From NCBI GenBank assembly GCA_032719365.1, contig CM064872.1, forward strand, positions 45,430,252-45,494,251: a stretch of DNA of 64,000 nt, given 5' to 3'. A program made the translations under genes and the position numbers. This DNA comes from Prinsepia uniflora. Lineage: Eukaryota; Streptophyta; Magnoliopsida; Rosales; Rosaceae. This document shows, one piece after another, positions 46,482 to 58,000 of this stretch. Below the pieces are notes generated by a model. It saw only the letters and a program-made list of their open reading frames with translations, ran no database searches and had not been told where the DNA came from. Position 1 is the first letter of the stretch. The number at the start of each line of letters is the position of its first letter.

Positions 46482-49458
46482 ATCTGGATACAAGGATATA
46501 TGATGGTCTCCTCCAGATGTCTGGGACACTGGGGAAGTCACGGTGCATTGCCTGCGAGGGGTCATTGTACGGAGCAGCCGGACCGTATGATGACTCAGGA
46601 GCAAGATTGCTATGATTGACGTTAGGGACGTCAGACATCTGTGATGTTAGAGATATGGACCCGGAGAGACCCTGGGAAGCACGCGTAGCTTATTATACCG
46701 TGAGATATGACGTCAGGGACGTCAAGCGTCTGGGACGCTAAGCATCAGGGATGCTGGTGATGGTAATGGTAAATATGGATTAATGAACCTATAAAATGGC
46801 TTATCGGTTGGATATGTGTTATATGGTAAAAATGGATTATTGGTTAGGAAATGGTATGTCGGGTCGGGGACCCTAAATGGTTTTGGATTTATGGATATAT
46901 ATTTATGGCTTTGGGCGGTGGCCCACATGGTTTTAATATGTTTGGTAGTGGCATTCCACAGTTTTGGGCTGAGTTCCCACACTTGGTTTTTAGTTAACGG
47001 TTTTTGGGCTAAGGCCCTAATGGCTTGGCTGTGAACAAAATGATTTGGTTACCGGTTTTCGTGGCATGCATACGTTTTTATTGGAGGGCATAAATTTCTT
47101 ATGAAAATGTGTTAACGAACTTATATATTTTTGTCCACTCACAACTTTTGGTTTTAATGCCCTTCAGGTTGATTACGGATGCGATTGCAGTAGAGACTAG
47201 GACATTGCTCACCTCCTCCATCGATCCTTGCGCACTCTGGATGTCCCGTTTGGGCAGTGACTCTTGGTTATCCCTTGTCTAACACCCCTTGTTGGACGGA
47301 GCAAGGCACATTCCATGGTAATCCCGGGGGATTGGATGGGTTCCCTGTCAGGTGGCACGCCCGATTCCGACATCCAAAGAGGAAGTTGTGATGTCGGAAT
47401 GAGGTTAAGGGCATAACCGTAATTTGACTCAATTAAGGAGGAAAGGTTGACTTTTTGTACGAACGGGTTTTGGTAATGTTGACCTAAGACCGTTAGAGAG
47501 ATCTCGTCATCCTGAGTTCGATGACAGGCGGCACGTATTCATCGAACTTACGAGGTGGGAGTTACGGGTCTAGAAAGGTAGTGGAAAATGGTAATTTTGG
47601 GTTCATAGAGGGGTATTTTGGTCTTTTGTACTTTGGGCTTGGTTTAACAGATTGGGACAAGTGGATGGCTGTGATGGGGCCATTTGTGAGAGAATGGGAA
47701 GATGGTGACACGTGTGGGGGAACTAGAGGGTTCCAGTAATTGGTGCACGATCTAAATAATTGGGGCACCCGTGTATGTGCTCGTGTGTTTGAAGAACAGA
47801 AAACAGAGGCTGAGAAATTGAGAGAAAGTGAGGGGTGATCGTGGGATGTTGGTGAACTTGTGAGTGTGTGTGAGAGTGACCAGAGAGTGAGATGGAGACA
47901 GTGAGAGAGGTTGGAGGAGTGGTGATGGGTTGTGCGTGAATGGTGAGCCACGGGAAACTCAGAGATAAAAACAGGGAGGAAGTGAGTGTTTGTGGGTGGT
48001 GTTGTGGCCCGTGATCAACCAATCGAAGCCAGTGGAAGTGTCCAGAGGACGGAGGAGGACGGGAGGAGCTACTGCTTCACGGCTGAGGTCACGACGGCGA
48101 CAGGAGGCAGGTAATTTCTTGTTTTCCCTTTTCCATGCTTTGTTTTTCTGTTGAGGTTCAAGTTGGAAGTCGTGACTTTAGGGATAGAATCAGAGGAGTC
48201 CTGTGAGGCCTAGGAAGTTCAGTAGGGTTCTAGGTTTCTGCTGTTGTGCAGCCGTAGACGGAGGAGTGCACGGTGGAGGCTATACGACGGAGAGTACCGA
48301 TGTGCTCTGTTTTGCCATCGACTTTCAAATCGAAAGTCGTGAAGTCTTGGGGTAGAGTCGACGGTCTTGGTGAGTTGGGTGAGGTTTAGGATGGTCTTAG
48401 GAAGGGTTTAAGCTAGCCACCGTCATGGGCGGTGACCTGGGTGGCCAGAGAAGGAAACAGGGCAGTGTTCGGGTTCTGTTCGAGGATGAAGTCGAGGGGT
48501 TTTAGGCCGTGATTCTTCGATTTTAGGACTGGGTTAGGTTGCAGGGGATTGGACGATGCTTTTGGTGAAGAGAGGAGTCGATTTGGTGGACGGAAGGAGG
48601 TGAACCGCTGACGCCGGTTCGATTGCAGGATACTGTGCTGAACCGGGTTTGCTCGAGGTTGAAGATACACTGTAGCAGACGCGTCGAGGACCACGCGCAG
48701 CCACTTTGGGCGGCGCGTGGAGGCGCGTGGGGAGGATTCCGGCCAAACTTCCAACATGGTTTTAGTTCTAATGTCTTAAGGAATCCATTGGTGCAATTTT
48801 CGGGTTAATCGGACGTCGAATCGAAGTAGTTTTGCCGAGGGTGAAAGCTTAGGGTTCCGATTTGTTACGCTTAGGAACCGGGGATTTTTTAGGGAAATTA
48901 GGCTGGACCTTCGTAGATGTGTTAGTGACGTATTTTGATGGTTGTTGACAGGATCGGCAGTTTCCCGAGGAAGCTGAGGAACGTACGAGACGTTCAGGAC
49001 GTGATTGAGGGCTCGGTATTGTGAGTGGACCCTTTCCTTAAACTCGAACATGCATAACTGCTTTTCTATAATTTTTTATATATGTGATTACATGAATGTT
49101 GGATTTATGATGTGGTTTTATATACTTGCACGGTTTTCGAGAAAGTAAGGTAATTGGCACGTTTTACGAGAAATGTCGATAATGCCATGGATTTGGGATT
49201 TCAATAGATAAATGGTTTAAATGTTCATAAAGGGATTTTAAAACCTGATTTGGTGATTAAAGGATTTTCGATTTTGGAAACGGATTTCGAGAATCGAGAG
49301 TTGGTTTTCAGATTGGAAAGTGGAATTCTGGATTTGGGTTCGGAATAACGGTTCGGGATGCTGGAAGGGCATCGGACTGGTGATTTCGGATTCGGGTTTG
49401 GATGTGGATCTGGAAAAGGTTTTCAAATGATTTTGATTGGATTTTCTGGATCTGGTTA

Positions 49459-49655
49459 TTGGGTTTAAAGACCCGGATATTGATTGACGGGGGACGGGCC
49501 CGGATTGGGTTTAAAGACCCGGATTGAGTTTAAAGACTTGGAAGTTTAAAGACTCGGATATATTGATATTTCCCCCGTAGGCCTGTTGAGTTTAAAGACT
49601 CGGGAGTTTAAAGACTCGGATATTATTGAGGCCTGGATTGAGTTTAAAGACTCGG
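49459..49655 (+). repeat. Hairpin repeat array, TTTAAAG type, in B
   Basis: Two GGGTTTAAAGACCC and about five (GA)GTTTAAAGACTC units occur, including doublets 15 bp apart as in G. One unit has a broken arm (ACTT). Confidence 0.85.
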
Positions 49656-50861
49656 ATAGGTCCAGCAGGTTTGATCGGAGAATGATGATTTGATATTCAC
49701 GGTTTATAATACGGTTTTATGATGTTCTGATATGTTTTCTATCCCTGTTTTATAGTGTTTCTGTTTCTTATGATGTTTTATGGTGTTTAATTTATAACTG
49801 TTTTAATAACTGGGTTATGCATGTGGTTTCAAAACGGAGGGCTAAACCCGGTTTTCCTTTAAAAGGGTTTTGGAACTTTTATTTTATTCATGGTTCACTC
49901 ACACCTTCTGTTTTAAATTGCCCTCCAGGTTGTGGAGTTAGCGCTGGGTTCCGGCGTCGAGGCAGCGTCTGAGGCATAGAAGTCACGAGAGCGATCCCGA
50001 ACTGTGTTAAAGTTTTCGTTGTGCGTGAACTTAACTTTTCGGTTTTTCTTTCTTCTGTCTTGAGTACTATACTCTGTAAACTGTTGACTTCGAGATATGT
50101 GATATATTTTCTCCTGCTTCTGACTGTGTTGTGTTGGGTTGTCAGACGGGAGCAGGATTTACCTCGGTTTTCGGGGTGAAACCGGGGTGGGTCCTAACAA
50201 AGAACATGGTGGTGATGGTCGTGGGGAGGGAAAGAGAAAATGAGTGTTAAGTTTATAAAATAATATAAAATATAATATATAATAAACTCCCCAATAAAAC
50301 AAGATCCTTAATTTAGGGAAGGCCACCCATGGGATGAGTGACAACCCCAAACAAAATATCAGCCAATAGGATTAAAATAATATATAATTGCGAATCCCGA
50401 GACGTAAATTCCCGATTTCGCTCCCGTGACCATAACTTTTCCGTCCGACGTCCGATTTCGGCGTACCACCTGTCTACAGATTCGTATCGACCCGATCTAC
50501 GTCACGGTCATTAGTCCTCGTACGTTTGACTCCCCAAGTTAAAAGTCAACATTTTGCCCATTTTTAACCAAATTACCAAAATACCTGCAAACTTCCGAAC
50601 ATCATAACTTCGTCCTCGAACTTCGGAATCGGACGTACCACCTGTCCATGAACTCGTGACATTCCAAACTACGTCACAGTCATTGGTCAAAGTCCATTTG
50701 ACCGTCCGAACTAAAAGTCAACCTTTTTGCCCAAGACCAAGGGCAAAACGGTCATTTCGCACCGTCCGTTCGAAATCACTCAACTAATCCCCAATTAGTC
50801 ATCCTAACCCATAATTAATTAATACGTAATCCCGATATTCAGGACGGGTCGTTACACCTTA

Positions 50862-53050
50862 AGTAAGTCAATCATGTTTTTGTTTCATACATTATCTTTT
50901 GATATAAATAGTTTTATACTTTTCTGGTTCCAGCAGAATATCTAGCTTCTTCTGCACATTCCCTCTGTGATATAGTTCTGGTGCTTATAGAAGGATAAGA
51001 GCCTAGATTCTCAAGGATTTAAAGCTTGCTTTTATTCTCTTTTTCTCTTTCTTCTGTTGCTTTTTTGTTTTATTCTTGGTTATTTCGTCAAGTTAAGTCA
51101 CAGGTTGAACATGAACTGGTTTCGTTACTTGATGTTCATGAGAACTGTGCTCAAATCAATGTCTGTAAAATGATATTCATCTGTGACAAAACTAATATTG
51201 CTGTTTATTGAGTATGACTATTGTAAAACCATAAATGGGCACTTTTAATGGAAGTCTCAGTTTGAAATGCTGCCCTGTTTGTCCTAATCACATACTTAAT
51301 TTGTACACTAGGAGAATCACCTTTCAGGACATTGATTGCATTTCATTTGTGGTCTTGTGGATGAAGACTGAGTTTTGCATTCCCTGGTTTCTACAGATGT
51401 TGAGAGTTGTTGCATTCGCTTAAGATAGATGGTTGATTTGTACTCTCTCTATTTTATGCTCAGTTTTTTGCAATTTCAGTTACATATAAGTCTTTATTAT
51501 GATAATGAAGTTCAGTAGCTCGTGAAGTTTAACAGGGAATGCCTTTATGGTGCATAGATCATCATTCTTGTAGTTATGAATAATAAAACTCGTGTAAATA
51601 TATAATTCTTTTGTTTCTAACCGTTAAAAAAACTCAACTTGTAAATCTTAACTTTGCACGGGCTTTTTGGTTGGTAATTAAATATATTGGAAACAACCTT
51701 TCTATTATCCCAGATTTCAAGATTTTGCAATGCTCTTATACCTCATTTTATCATGATGGAAGCCAGATTTTCTTTTCATAATTGTGCAGTTAAGCATTGA
51801 TGGGGACATCGTTGGCAAATTTACCAACGGCGAAGAGGAAAGAACATACCATCTAATTCAATCGTATCTTTGTGGTTAAATTCTATTTTTCTGTTCCTAG
51901 TAGTTTTCCCTTATAGGTTTGGGTTTATAGTATTTTTTAAAAATTTTTATTTTCAAGTAGGAAAAGACATGTTTCCATGTTTTAGCAGACCATGAACGCT
52001 TCGCCTTCAGATTGATATCAGAATAATCTACCATCATGAAGTCAAGTAGGCCCAGATTAAACTTAAATAGTCCTCAATTGGCTTCACTTAAATGGAGTTC
52101 TGAAAAATACTCGTTTGTTTGGTTGTTTGTTCCTAAGAGACAAGCTATAATCTGCACATGTGATTGGATATTTGGCAATGATGGTTTGTTTTCTGATTTT
52201 CACCTTTTAGCTAGATTTTTTTTATCTATTGTTTTCTTAATTAAGAAATCTCATTTACATATTCAATTTTGTAGATGATTTATCACTTGCACTCAAGTTG
52301 GAGGATCTCACCAAGGATATCAGCAAATTAGAAATTAGTATCAATCATTCTCAATCTGTTGAATGCTATAATACCATCCCTAATGATGGATAGCATTTAG
52401 GTACAAAAAAATTACATTCTAGCATGTCTTTTTTTGGGTTGTTAATTTTGTGGTTGAATTCTAATGTTTTCTTCATTCTATTGTAGGTGCTGATTAGTTG
52501 CTGTGTTCTTGTACAATTCACGAAGATCTAATCAATTTTAATACTTGTTTTGCTGAAACTTTTGTCTTAGAGTTTGCTAATTAATCACTTAATTTTATTT
52601 GATATTACGTACTAAATGAGTAATTGTGATGCTTATTTTCTTTTGGAACTTAATATTACATGAATATTGTATTGTTAGTCATGGATACTAAATTATTGCA
52701 TGAACTTATGAATTATGAAGTTTGTTGAATTATGAAATTCGTTGATGGTTGGTATAATTTTTTAGTTAAAATTCTGCTTCAAATATTATGTTGGATATAT
52801 GGTTAAATAGGTTAAATGGGTTAAACAGGTTAAATGAGTTCAATAGGTTAACGAGTTATTCAACACGACACGTTTAATAAACAGGTTAAACGGGTGGGTT
52901 CGAGTTACCTGTTTAATAAACAGGTCGGGTTCGGGTTTACATGAATTGACACGATTAATAAATGAGTCGGGTTCGAGTTGAGCTTAAATAGGTAAAATAG
53001 AGTATGTAACACGACACGAACCCAACACGACCCGACCCGTTGCCACCCTA
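50862..53050. other. hAT-like element, right arm, no coding gene seen
   Basis: This is AT-rich sequence with no frame above about 80 codons, resembling introns or untranslated sequence. From 52800 it changes into repeated GGTTAAA and CACGACACG units, then the terminal CGACCCGACCCGTTGCCACCCTA. A transposase domain is not recognisable. Confidence 0.5.
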
Positions 53051-53239
53051 CCCTTTAGGTTGATTGCGGATGTGGCTGTAGCAGAGATCGAGACATCACA
53101 TACCAATGCGGACTCCATAAGTCACTGCGTACTCTTGTAACCTCGAGCGGGTTACGGGTTATCTCTAGTTTAGAACGTGGTGTCAGACGAAAGTATGACG
53201 CATCCCACGATAATCTAAGGGGGATTGGGATGGGTCGTG
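53051..53239 (+). mobile_element. J, right part of old plus-strand LTR relic
   Basis: It resumes LTR sequence (GGTTGATTGCGGATGTGGCTGTAG, as at 47165) and ends near GGGGGATTGGGATGGGTCGTGTC, the usual 3' end of the family. No primer site follows and no duplication can be assigned. Confidence 0.7.
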
Positions 53240-53545
53240 TCCTGAAATTTTAATTGTGTGCAAAAGAACGTGTTGCTATTTTGATCAATTTCGTAGCTTA
53301 AATCCTCGGATATTTGCATCTGCTCCATCCTCCTCCCGGGGAGGCTTTCTAGGAAATGGCTTCATCCCCAAACACCAGCTACAACTAAATTTAAGGAAAA
53401 GACCAAAGACCCTGAAATTGGCCAGATTAAGACCCAAAAGCATACAATCTTCGACATGCGATAATACAAGACTGTTGTTTCTGCTGCGTCTGTTGAAGCT
53501 CTAATGCCATCTAAATTTTTGTGCATAAACATCAATTTCAGATAA
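53240..53545. other. Unassigned sequence between J and the pseudogene
   Basis: I see no gene here. Both strands are partly open (one minus-strand frame of 76 codons at 53362-53592), but I recognise no domain. It may include the decayed N-terminal part of the following pseudogene. Confidence 0.4.
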
Positions 53546-54417
53546 TTGAACTCTTCTTCTTTATTGGCAACTAAGCGAGTTACATCTTTCATGAATGACC
53601 GAGATTCACCAGACCCTGTACAGCATTCAAGTTCAGAGAACTTAATTTTCGAATCGCAATTTTTGGCAACGAAGATTTTTATGAATTCTCCGTCGAACCC
53701 GTCTCATTTTGATGCTTTTAATCTCGAGAAGTCTTTCATTTTTCCCTTGAATGGCCGAGATTCGCCATATGCGATCGCCACTACGCCTTATTGCTCGGTC
53801 CATGTAGCTCACAGAAGCAAAATCACGTCCTTTGATTGGTCTCTTAGGAAAAAGTCCACAATTTTGACCCAATTCATAGCCATGGATTTGATGTTAGCGA
53901 TTTCGCCGAGAGCAGCCGCCGCAAGGGCCACTGACTTCTCGGGGATCCTAATTCTCGACCTTGAAAATGGGTTTCAGAAGGAGACACTGAATTGGGTGAA
54001 TGTGACTAAGTCGGGGTCAAACAGTACAAGGAATTGGTTCCTGACCTGAGTTTCTGTTTGCTAGTTTCGAATCAGCTCGGAGGAACTCAAATTCAATCAT
54101 GATTTATGATTTGAATAGCTTGAGTCCTATCAAGGAAATAACCCATTATGTAATTTATGGTGCTGAGATTAATTCAGCAATCCCAGCCACCAAATTGAAT
54201 TGGGTTTCTGGTTATGGTGTGTTAATGGCGACAGGGTCACACATGACCTTCAGGGAGTTGGTAACATGAGCGAGTTGGTAATTTTGAAGAGTGGTGTTGA
54301 ATTGGAGAAGAGAGTGAAAGAGAAGTTGCCCAGATGGGTTGAATGTTCTTCATCTTTATTTTCGAGGCTGCCCAGATCAGATCAAGAAAAAGAAGATATG
54401 ATGATGAAAAAGTAAAA
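53546..54417 (+). pseudogene. BTB/POZ-protein pseudogene (plant At5g41330-like), decayed
   Basis: The translation resembles the middle of plant KCTD-like BTB/POZ proteins whose C-terminal half is WD40-like. Recognisable pieces are DAFNLEKSFIFPLNGRDSP, SKITSFDWSLRKKSTILTQF and ATDFSGILILDLENGF in frame from 53546. After a break, IYDLNSLSPIKEITHY and SAIPATKLNWVSGYGVLMA follow in another frame (about 54069-54250), and a weak match returns to the first frame (VGNMSELVILKSGVELEKRVKEKL region). The N-terminal BTB domain and C-terminus are missing. At least two frameshifts and a stop near 54047 make it a pseudogene. Family assignment is from memory of conserved motifs. Confidence 0.7.
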
Positions 54418-54711
54418 TAGATATTAGATTGGAGGTTGGGAATGGGTTGAGGAAAAATGCAGATCATATGTATTGTTCATCTTCTTCTTCAATTTTTATT
54501 TTTTAAATATTTTATTTTAATAATTTTTAACAAATAATTAAAAACTAATCACATACTAACAAACACGTAAGGCACTGCTGGAATAACGGAAGTACAGTTC
54601 GGTTAGTACATTGCAAAAAAAAATCGATTGAGAGGGCAAAATATAGTTTAATGTCTAGAGCCTTTTGAGTATTAAGACGTATATAAATTTTAACGAACCG
54701 GATGATTTTCA

Positions 54712-54742
<31 letters not shown>

Positions 54743-55080
54743 AGTTAGTGAACCGATGAAAATTTAATGAATTGGTGAATTTGTTTATTTTTTTCTTTTA
54801 TGCTTCAATTGTCCTTCTAAGAATTTGAAACAAAAAAATTAAGGACCGTAGGAGCCAAGAGACACGCCCGGCATACCATAACGGCTAATTCACTTTCGAA
54901 GCCAATAAGCGCCTCTTTTCATACGAGCCCAAATTCTTCACATGATTTGAATCCCCCACACCTAAGGAAAAGTCTTCATATCCTTCTCACAATCTCAAAT
55001 CTCAAATCTCACATTTCCAATCAAATTCACTATCCATCTCTTCTGCAATTCTTGATCCTTGTTCGTCTCAGAGACTGGCC
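54418..55080. other. Intergenic and promoter region of the host gene
   Basis: AT-rich sequence with an (AT)10 microsatellite and T-run at 54711-54740. No clear TATA box is visible at the usual distance from the start codon at 55081. The last 100 bp are CT-rich (TCTCAAATCTCAAATCTC), typical of a plant 5' leader. Confidence 0.5.
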
Positions 55081-58000
55081 ATGGATTTGGGCTGCATCTC
55101 CGTGTCAGACAAGCAAGGCATTGCTGGCGACGCCATTCTTGATTCCAACAACAAAGAAACTGGTGCTGCCGAGCCGACCTTGGCCAGCTCCAAGATCGGG
55201 AAGGTATGTCTTTTGATATTCTTGGATCTGATTCTTTGTTTCTGGTTACCAAATTATCTGTTTGCGTTTGCATTTGTTTGGGTACGACTGAATTTGAAAC
55301 CCTAGGAAAGGGTTGTGCTTGGCTTTGATTTTCACTTGATTGCTGCTTGTTTTACTGATTTAGAACCCCAAACCGTTCTCTTCGTCGTTAGCCCATAAGC
55401 CGGTTGAATCTCAATAACCCTAGATATTGAACTCTATGGATTTCAGGGAATTGGGAATCTGAGCCGGGACCTATTTTCAGATTATGTGCTATTTTTTATG
55501 TGTTTTTGCCAGATGCCCAGATGATCAGTGCGTTGAGGCCTAGAAGGCCGAAATTATTGTTTCCTCTTAAATTAGCACTCTGTTGCTTTCTGTCTATATT
55601 TACTATTTAATTAGAGATTCTATTGTATTGAACTATTGACCAAATGACAGTTTTGGGTCAAATCCTGCAATTCTCATCTTGTTTCGTTTTACATTTTTTT
55701 TTTATTTTTTTTTTAATTTAATCAATACCTCAGAGTAAAAATTTGAAAGAGACTAGCCTATCAGCGTTGTATTCTCTGAACAAGTTCACAGCACAAATCA
55801 AGAAGCCTGCTCATCGTAGAACCTCTCCTTTGAACTGGTTCCCGCGGAAAAAAGTTGATTCGTACTTAAAGAGGAAGATCAAAATGCTGCAGGTTTTGCA
55901 TCTATCGCTTATAAACGCATTTTACGCATTTTATCCTCAGATTTCCATATTTACCAACATACTAATAGTTTGGTATTTTCTCAGGAAGTTGATGGCATGA
56001 CTCAAACTCTTGATGAGACACTAGGTGATTCTAATCCGCATTACTCAAAAGTCCTGAGGGAAAAAATGGCAGCAAAAGAAGCCGCACAAAAAGCGATGGA
56101 GGCACGAAAAGCAGCATTGGTTGAAGCATCTTGGTGCCGGATACTTAGGGCAGCCAGGTAATCTTTTGTCTGATGCATGATAAGCATGAATCCTTTAGGA
56201 TATGTTTGGGTGAGGAACTTCATAGTACATGGATTTAAACTAAATTAGTTAAAAATGAGCAACTTCAAAGTACCTAGTAATTTCATAATGCTACTTTGGA
56301 AATCCCTTGTTTAGTGGGTGGTACCGGCAGAGATGGACCGAGCAATGCTCGCCAAGACAGAGTGGCTGAGAGAACCATTGAGCCAAGACAAAACCATTTG
56401 ATCTGCTGAATCCAGGGTTTATAACCTGGATTAACGATATCAGTGAATTTCCCATCCTTGCCAGAGAGAAAAGCTGGGGGACAAGAGCTAGAGCCATCAA
56501 CGGATGACATTAAGTGACGGTTGCGAAAGGGGAGGAGCACCTGGCAAGCCAGATAGGATAGTTGTTCCTATCAAGGCGGACAGTGATAATGTGGGAGACA
56601 TTAGGAAGGGTAGCATTAGGACTGGAGGGAGGATGGAGGGGCAGAAGCACAAGTCATGACGGGTAGGAAGAAAAGATTTATGAAGGAAGAGGTGATGTTA
56701 GTCAGGAGGCTCTGGTACCATATAAAATTATAGTTGAGGCCACACAAAATCAGTGACTCTGCTGGTGATATTTATAGGAGAGATTATACATGAATGATAA
56801 GTGCTGATACATAATGATGATCATATAAACTAATCTAGCATAATAACATACAAGACTAATCTGATGATCTTAGCTAGAGGGATAAGAACTCAGGAGGGAT
56901 GACATGAGGAATATAGTGCATGTGTTGTGGAGTATAGTTCACGTTGGACTTCACGTGGTGCATGTGCTCTTTTCTTAGTTACTCACCTATTTACTTACGA
57001 TCACTCTATTCAATTGTTGGCATAGCATTTCCTAGTAATATAGTGCAAATTCCTTGGTACTTTGAAGCCCCTCATCCATATTAAGGAATCCCAGCTAACG
57101 GAGGAGATTGCAGATCAATCTCCTGCTTAATATCTGTTCTTCCTTAGTATATAAACTTACCTAGGATGTATATTGCCTAGTTAGGACTCTCCTAGTTTAT
57201 ACCTAGTTAGGACTCTTTCTATTCTCTGTATAAATCTGTCTATCCTGTACACTTTGTTAACTAAGTGAATAAACAGAAAATTCCCACACCTTATAATCCA
57301 AACATACCTTTGGGTATTTTTATTTTAAATTAGTTAAAATTGAAGAACTTCAAAATTCCAAGAGATTTCAAAATCATTAGAGGCAAGCTATTACGAGGGG
57401 GATTGGTAAGGAACACTTATGAAGGTGTTACTTTGTGAGTTGTTTGTTTAGTTATTTTTTGTGTGCTCATGTAGTGCAGGTGCTTCCTTGCCAGTTTTTC
57501 AACTACTTACGTATAGTCTCCATATTCAATTGTTTCTAGAACTTCAAAGTTCCAAGGAATTTATACTATATTACTACAAAATGTACTAACAATAATACAA
57601 TACGGTTTTTGTGATCAACAAGATAGGGAGCATTTGCACCACACAACCATAGCAGAACTACGAAACAATGGATATTTAATGATAGGTGTCACTTACAAAT
57701 CTCATCTACATGTCTGACATCTAGCCATTTGAAGTACGTTGGAACATTGGAGTTCCTCATTTCAAACTAATTTAGCCTACCTAAGTTCATTGTACTCATC
57801 CGAACATTTCCTTAAGGTCTCATATCTCAATTTTATTGTTTTTTTCTTCTGATGTTTATTTCAGTATCCAAAGTAAAGAAGCAGAAGCCCAGCTGTTAAA
57901 AGCAGACCAAGCTGCAGCCGAAGCTTGGGAAGAGGCAGCAGCTGCGGGAGTTATCATGTATGACCAACCAAACTGCCCTCGGAAGCCATGTAAAATAGAA

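Larger units (their letters stand above)
34068..47350 (+). mobile_element. C, solo LTR (3.28 kb without D), TSD GGTGG
   Basis: It begins TGTAACGACCCATCC and ends TTCCCTGTCA, flanked by GGTGG (34063-34067 and 47351-47355) inside B. Own sequence is 34068-36481 and 46487-47350, and it reads through the D insertion point as in A's LTR. It belongs to the GGGC-hairpin subfamily, with the palindrome (34576-34601), a 13-G run (34715-34727) and a GCGCGTG hairpin near 35521. Confidence 0.93.
33850..50199 (+). mobile_element. B, solo LTR (3.06 kb without inserts), TSD AAGAA
   Basis: It begins TGTAACGACCCGTCC at 33850 and ends GGGTCCTAACA at 50199, flanked by AAGAA (33845-33849 and 50200-50204). Own sequence is 33850-34067 and 47356-50199. 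It carries a TTTAAAG hairpin array (49459-49655) and a CCTCCAG acceptor-like site near 49922-49928. It contains element C. Confidence 0.93.
11403..50856 (-). mobile_element. A, long-LTR element with nested insertions, TSD CCTTA
   Basis: A minus-strand element is bounded by CCTTA at 11398-11402 and 50857-50861. In plus-strand order it is: 3' LTR 11403-14118; interior 14119-14282 plus 27005-30572 (split by F); 5' LTR 30573-50856 (split by E and by B with its contents). The interior is non-coding (about 3.7 kb), with a reverse primer site at 30559-30570. Both LTRs carry independent large deletions, so it is old and immobile. Confidence 0.88.
30573..50856 (-). mobile_element. A 5' LTR, split by E and B
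   Basis: Own sequence remains at 30573-30941, 33575-33849 and 50205-50856, about 1.3 kb in total. It starts TCACAAGACCC (terminus mutated from TGACAC) and ends GGTCGTTACA. Compared with the 3' LTR, about 1.6 kb (the equivalent of roughly 11484-13085) has been deleted near 30650. The palindrome is truncated near 50331-50342. Confidence 0.85.
10122..53050. mobile_element. hAT-like DNA transposon carrying nested retrotransposons
   Basis: The left end reads TAAGGGTGTCAATT; the right end, reverse-complemented, reads TAGGGTGGCAACGG. Both resemble plant hAT termini. Subterminal regions on both sides are rich in CCCGTTTATTAAACGGG-like repeats and ACACGACACG-like repeats. Flanking 8-mers CCTTTTTG (10114-10121) and CCCTTTAG (53051-53058) agree at 6 of 8 positions, an eroded hAT-sized duplication inside LTR J. 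Without element A the transposon would be about 3.5 kb. I see no transposase frame, so it is non-autonomous or decayed. Confidence 0.62.
56195..57816. mobile_element. MITE-like element with nested insertions in intron 3
   Basis: The left end TAGGATATGTTTGGGTGAGGAACTT and the right end, reverse-complemented, AAGGAAATGTTCGGATGAG, are imperfect inverted repeats. Both are followed by AAATTAGTT-containing subterminal sequence. Copies of ATGTTTGGATGAGGAACTTC-type MITEs are common in eudicots (from memory). Two copia-related pieces lie inside, and another degraded MITE-like stretch runs from 57300 to 57560. Confidence 0.5.

Noticed and set aside
47562..48022. 129- and 99-codon minus-strand frames in B
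   Set aside because: His/Ser/Thr-rich translation of a GT-rich LTR leader; antisense, overlapping each other, with no homology recognised.
53362..53592. Minus-strand 76-codon frame starting MKDVTRLVANKEEEF
   Set aside because: It reads like protein in places, but I could not tie it to a family and the plus strand is open too. Left unassigned.
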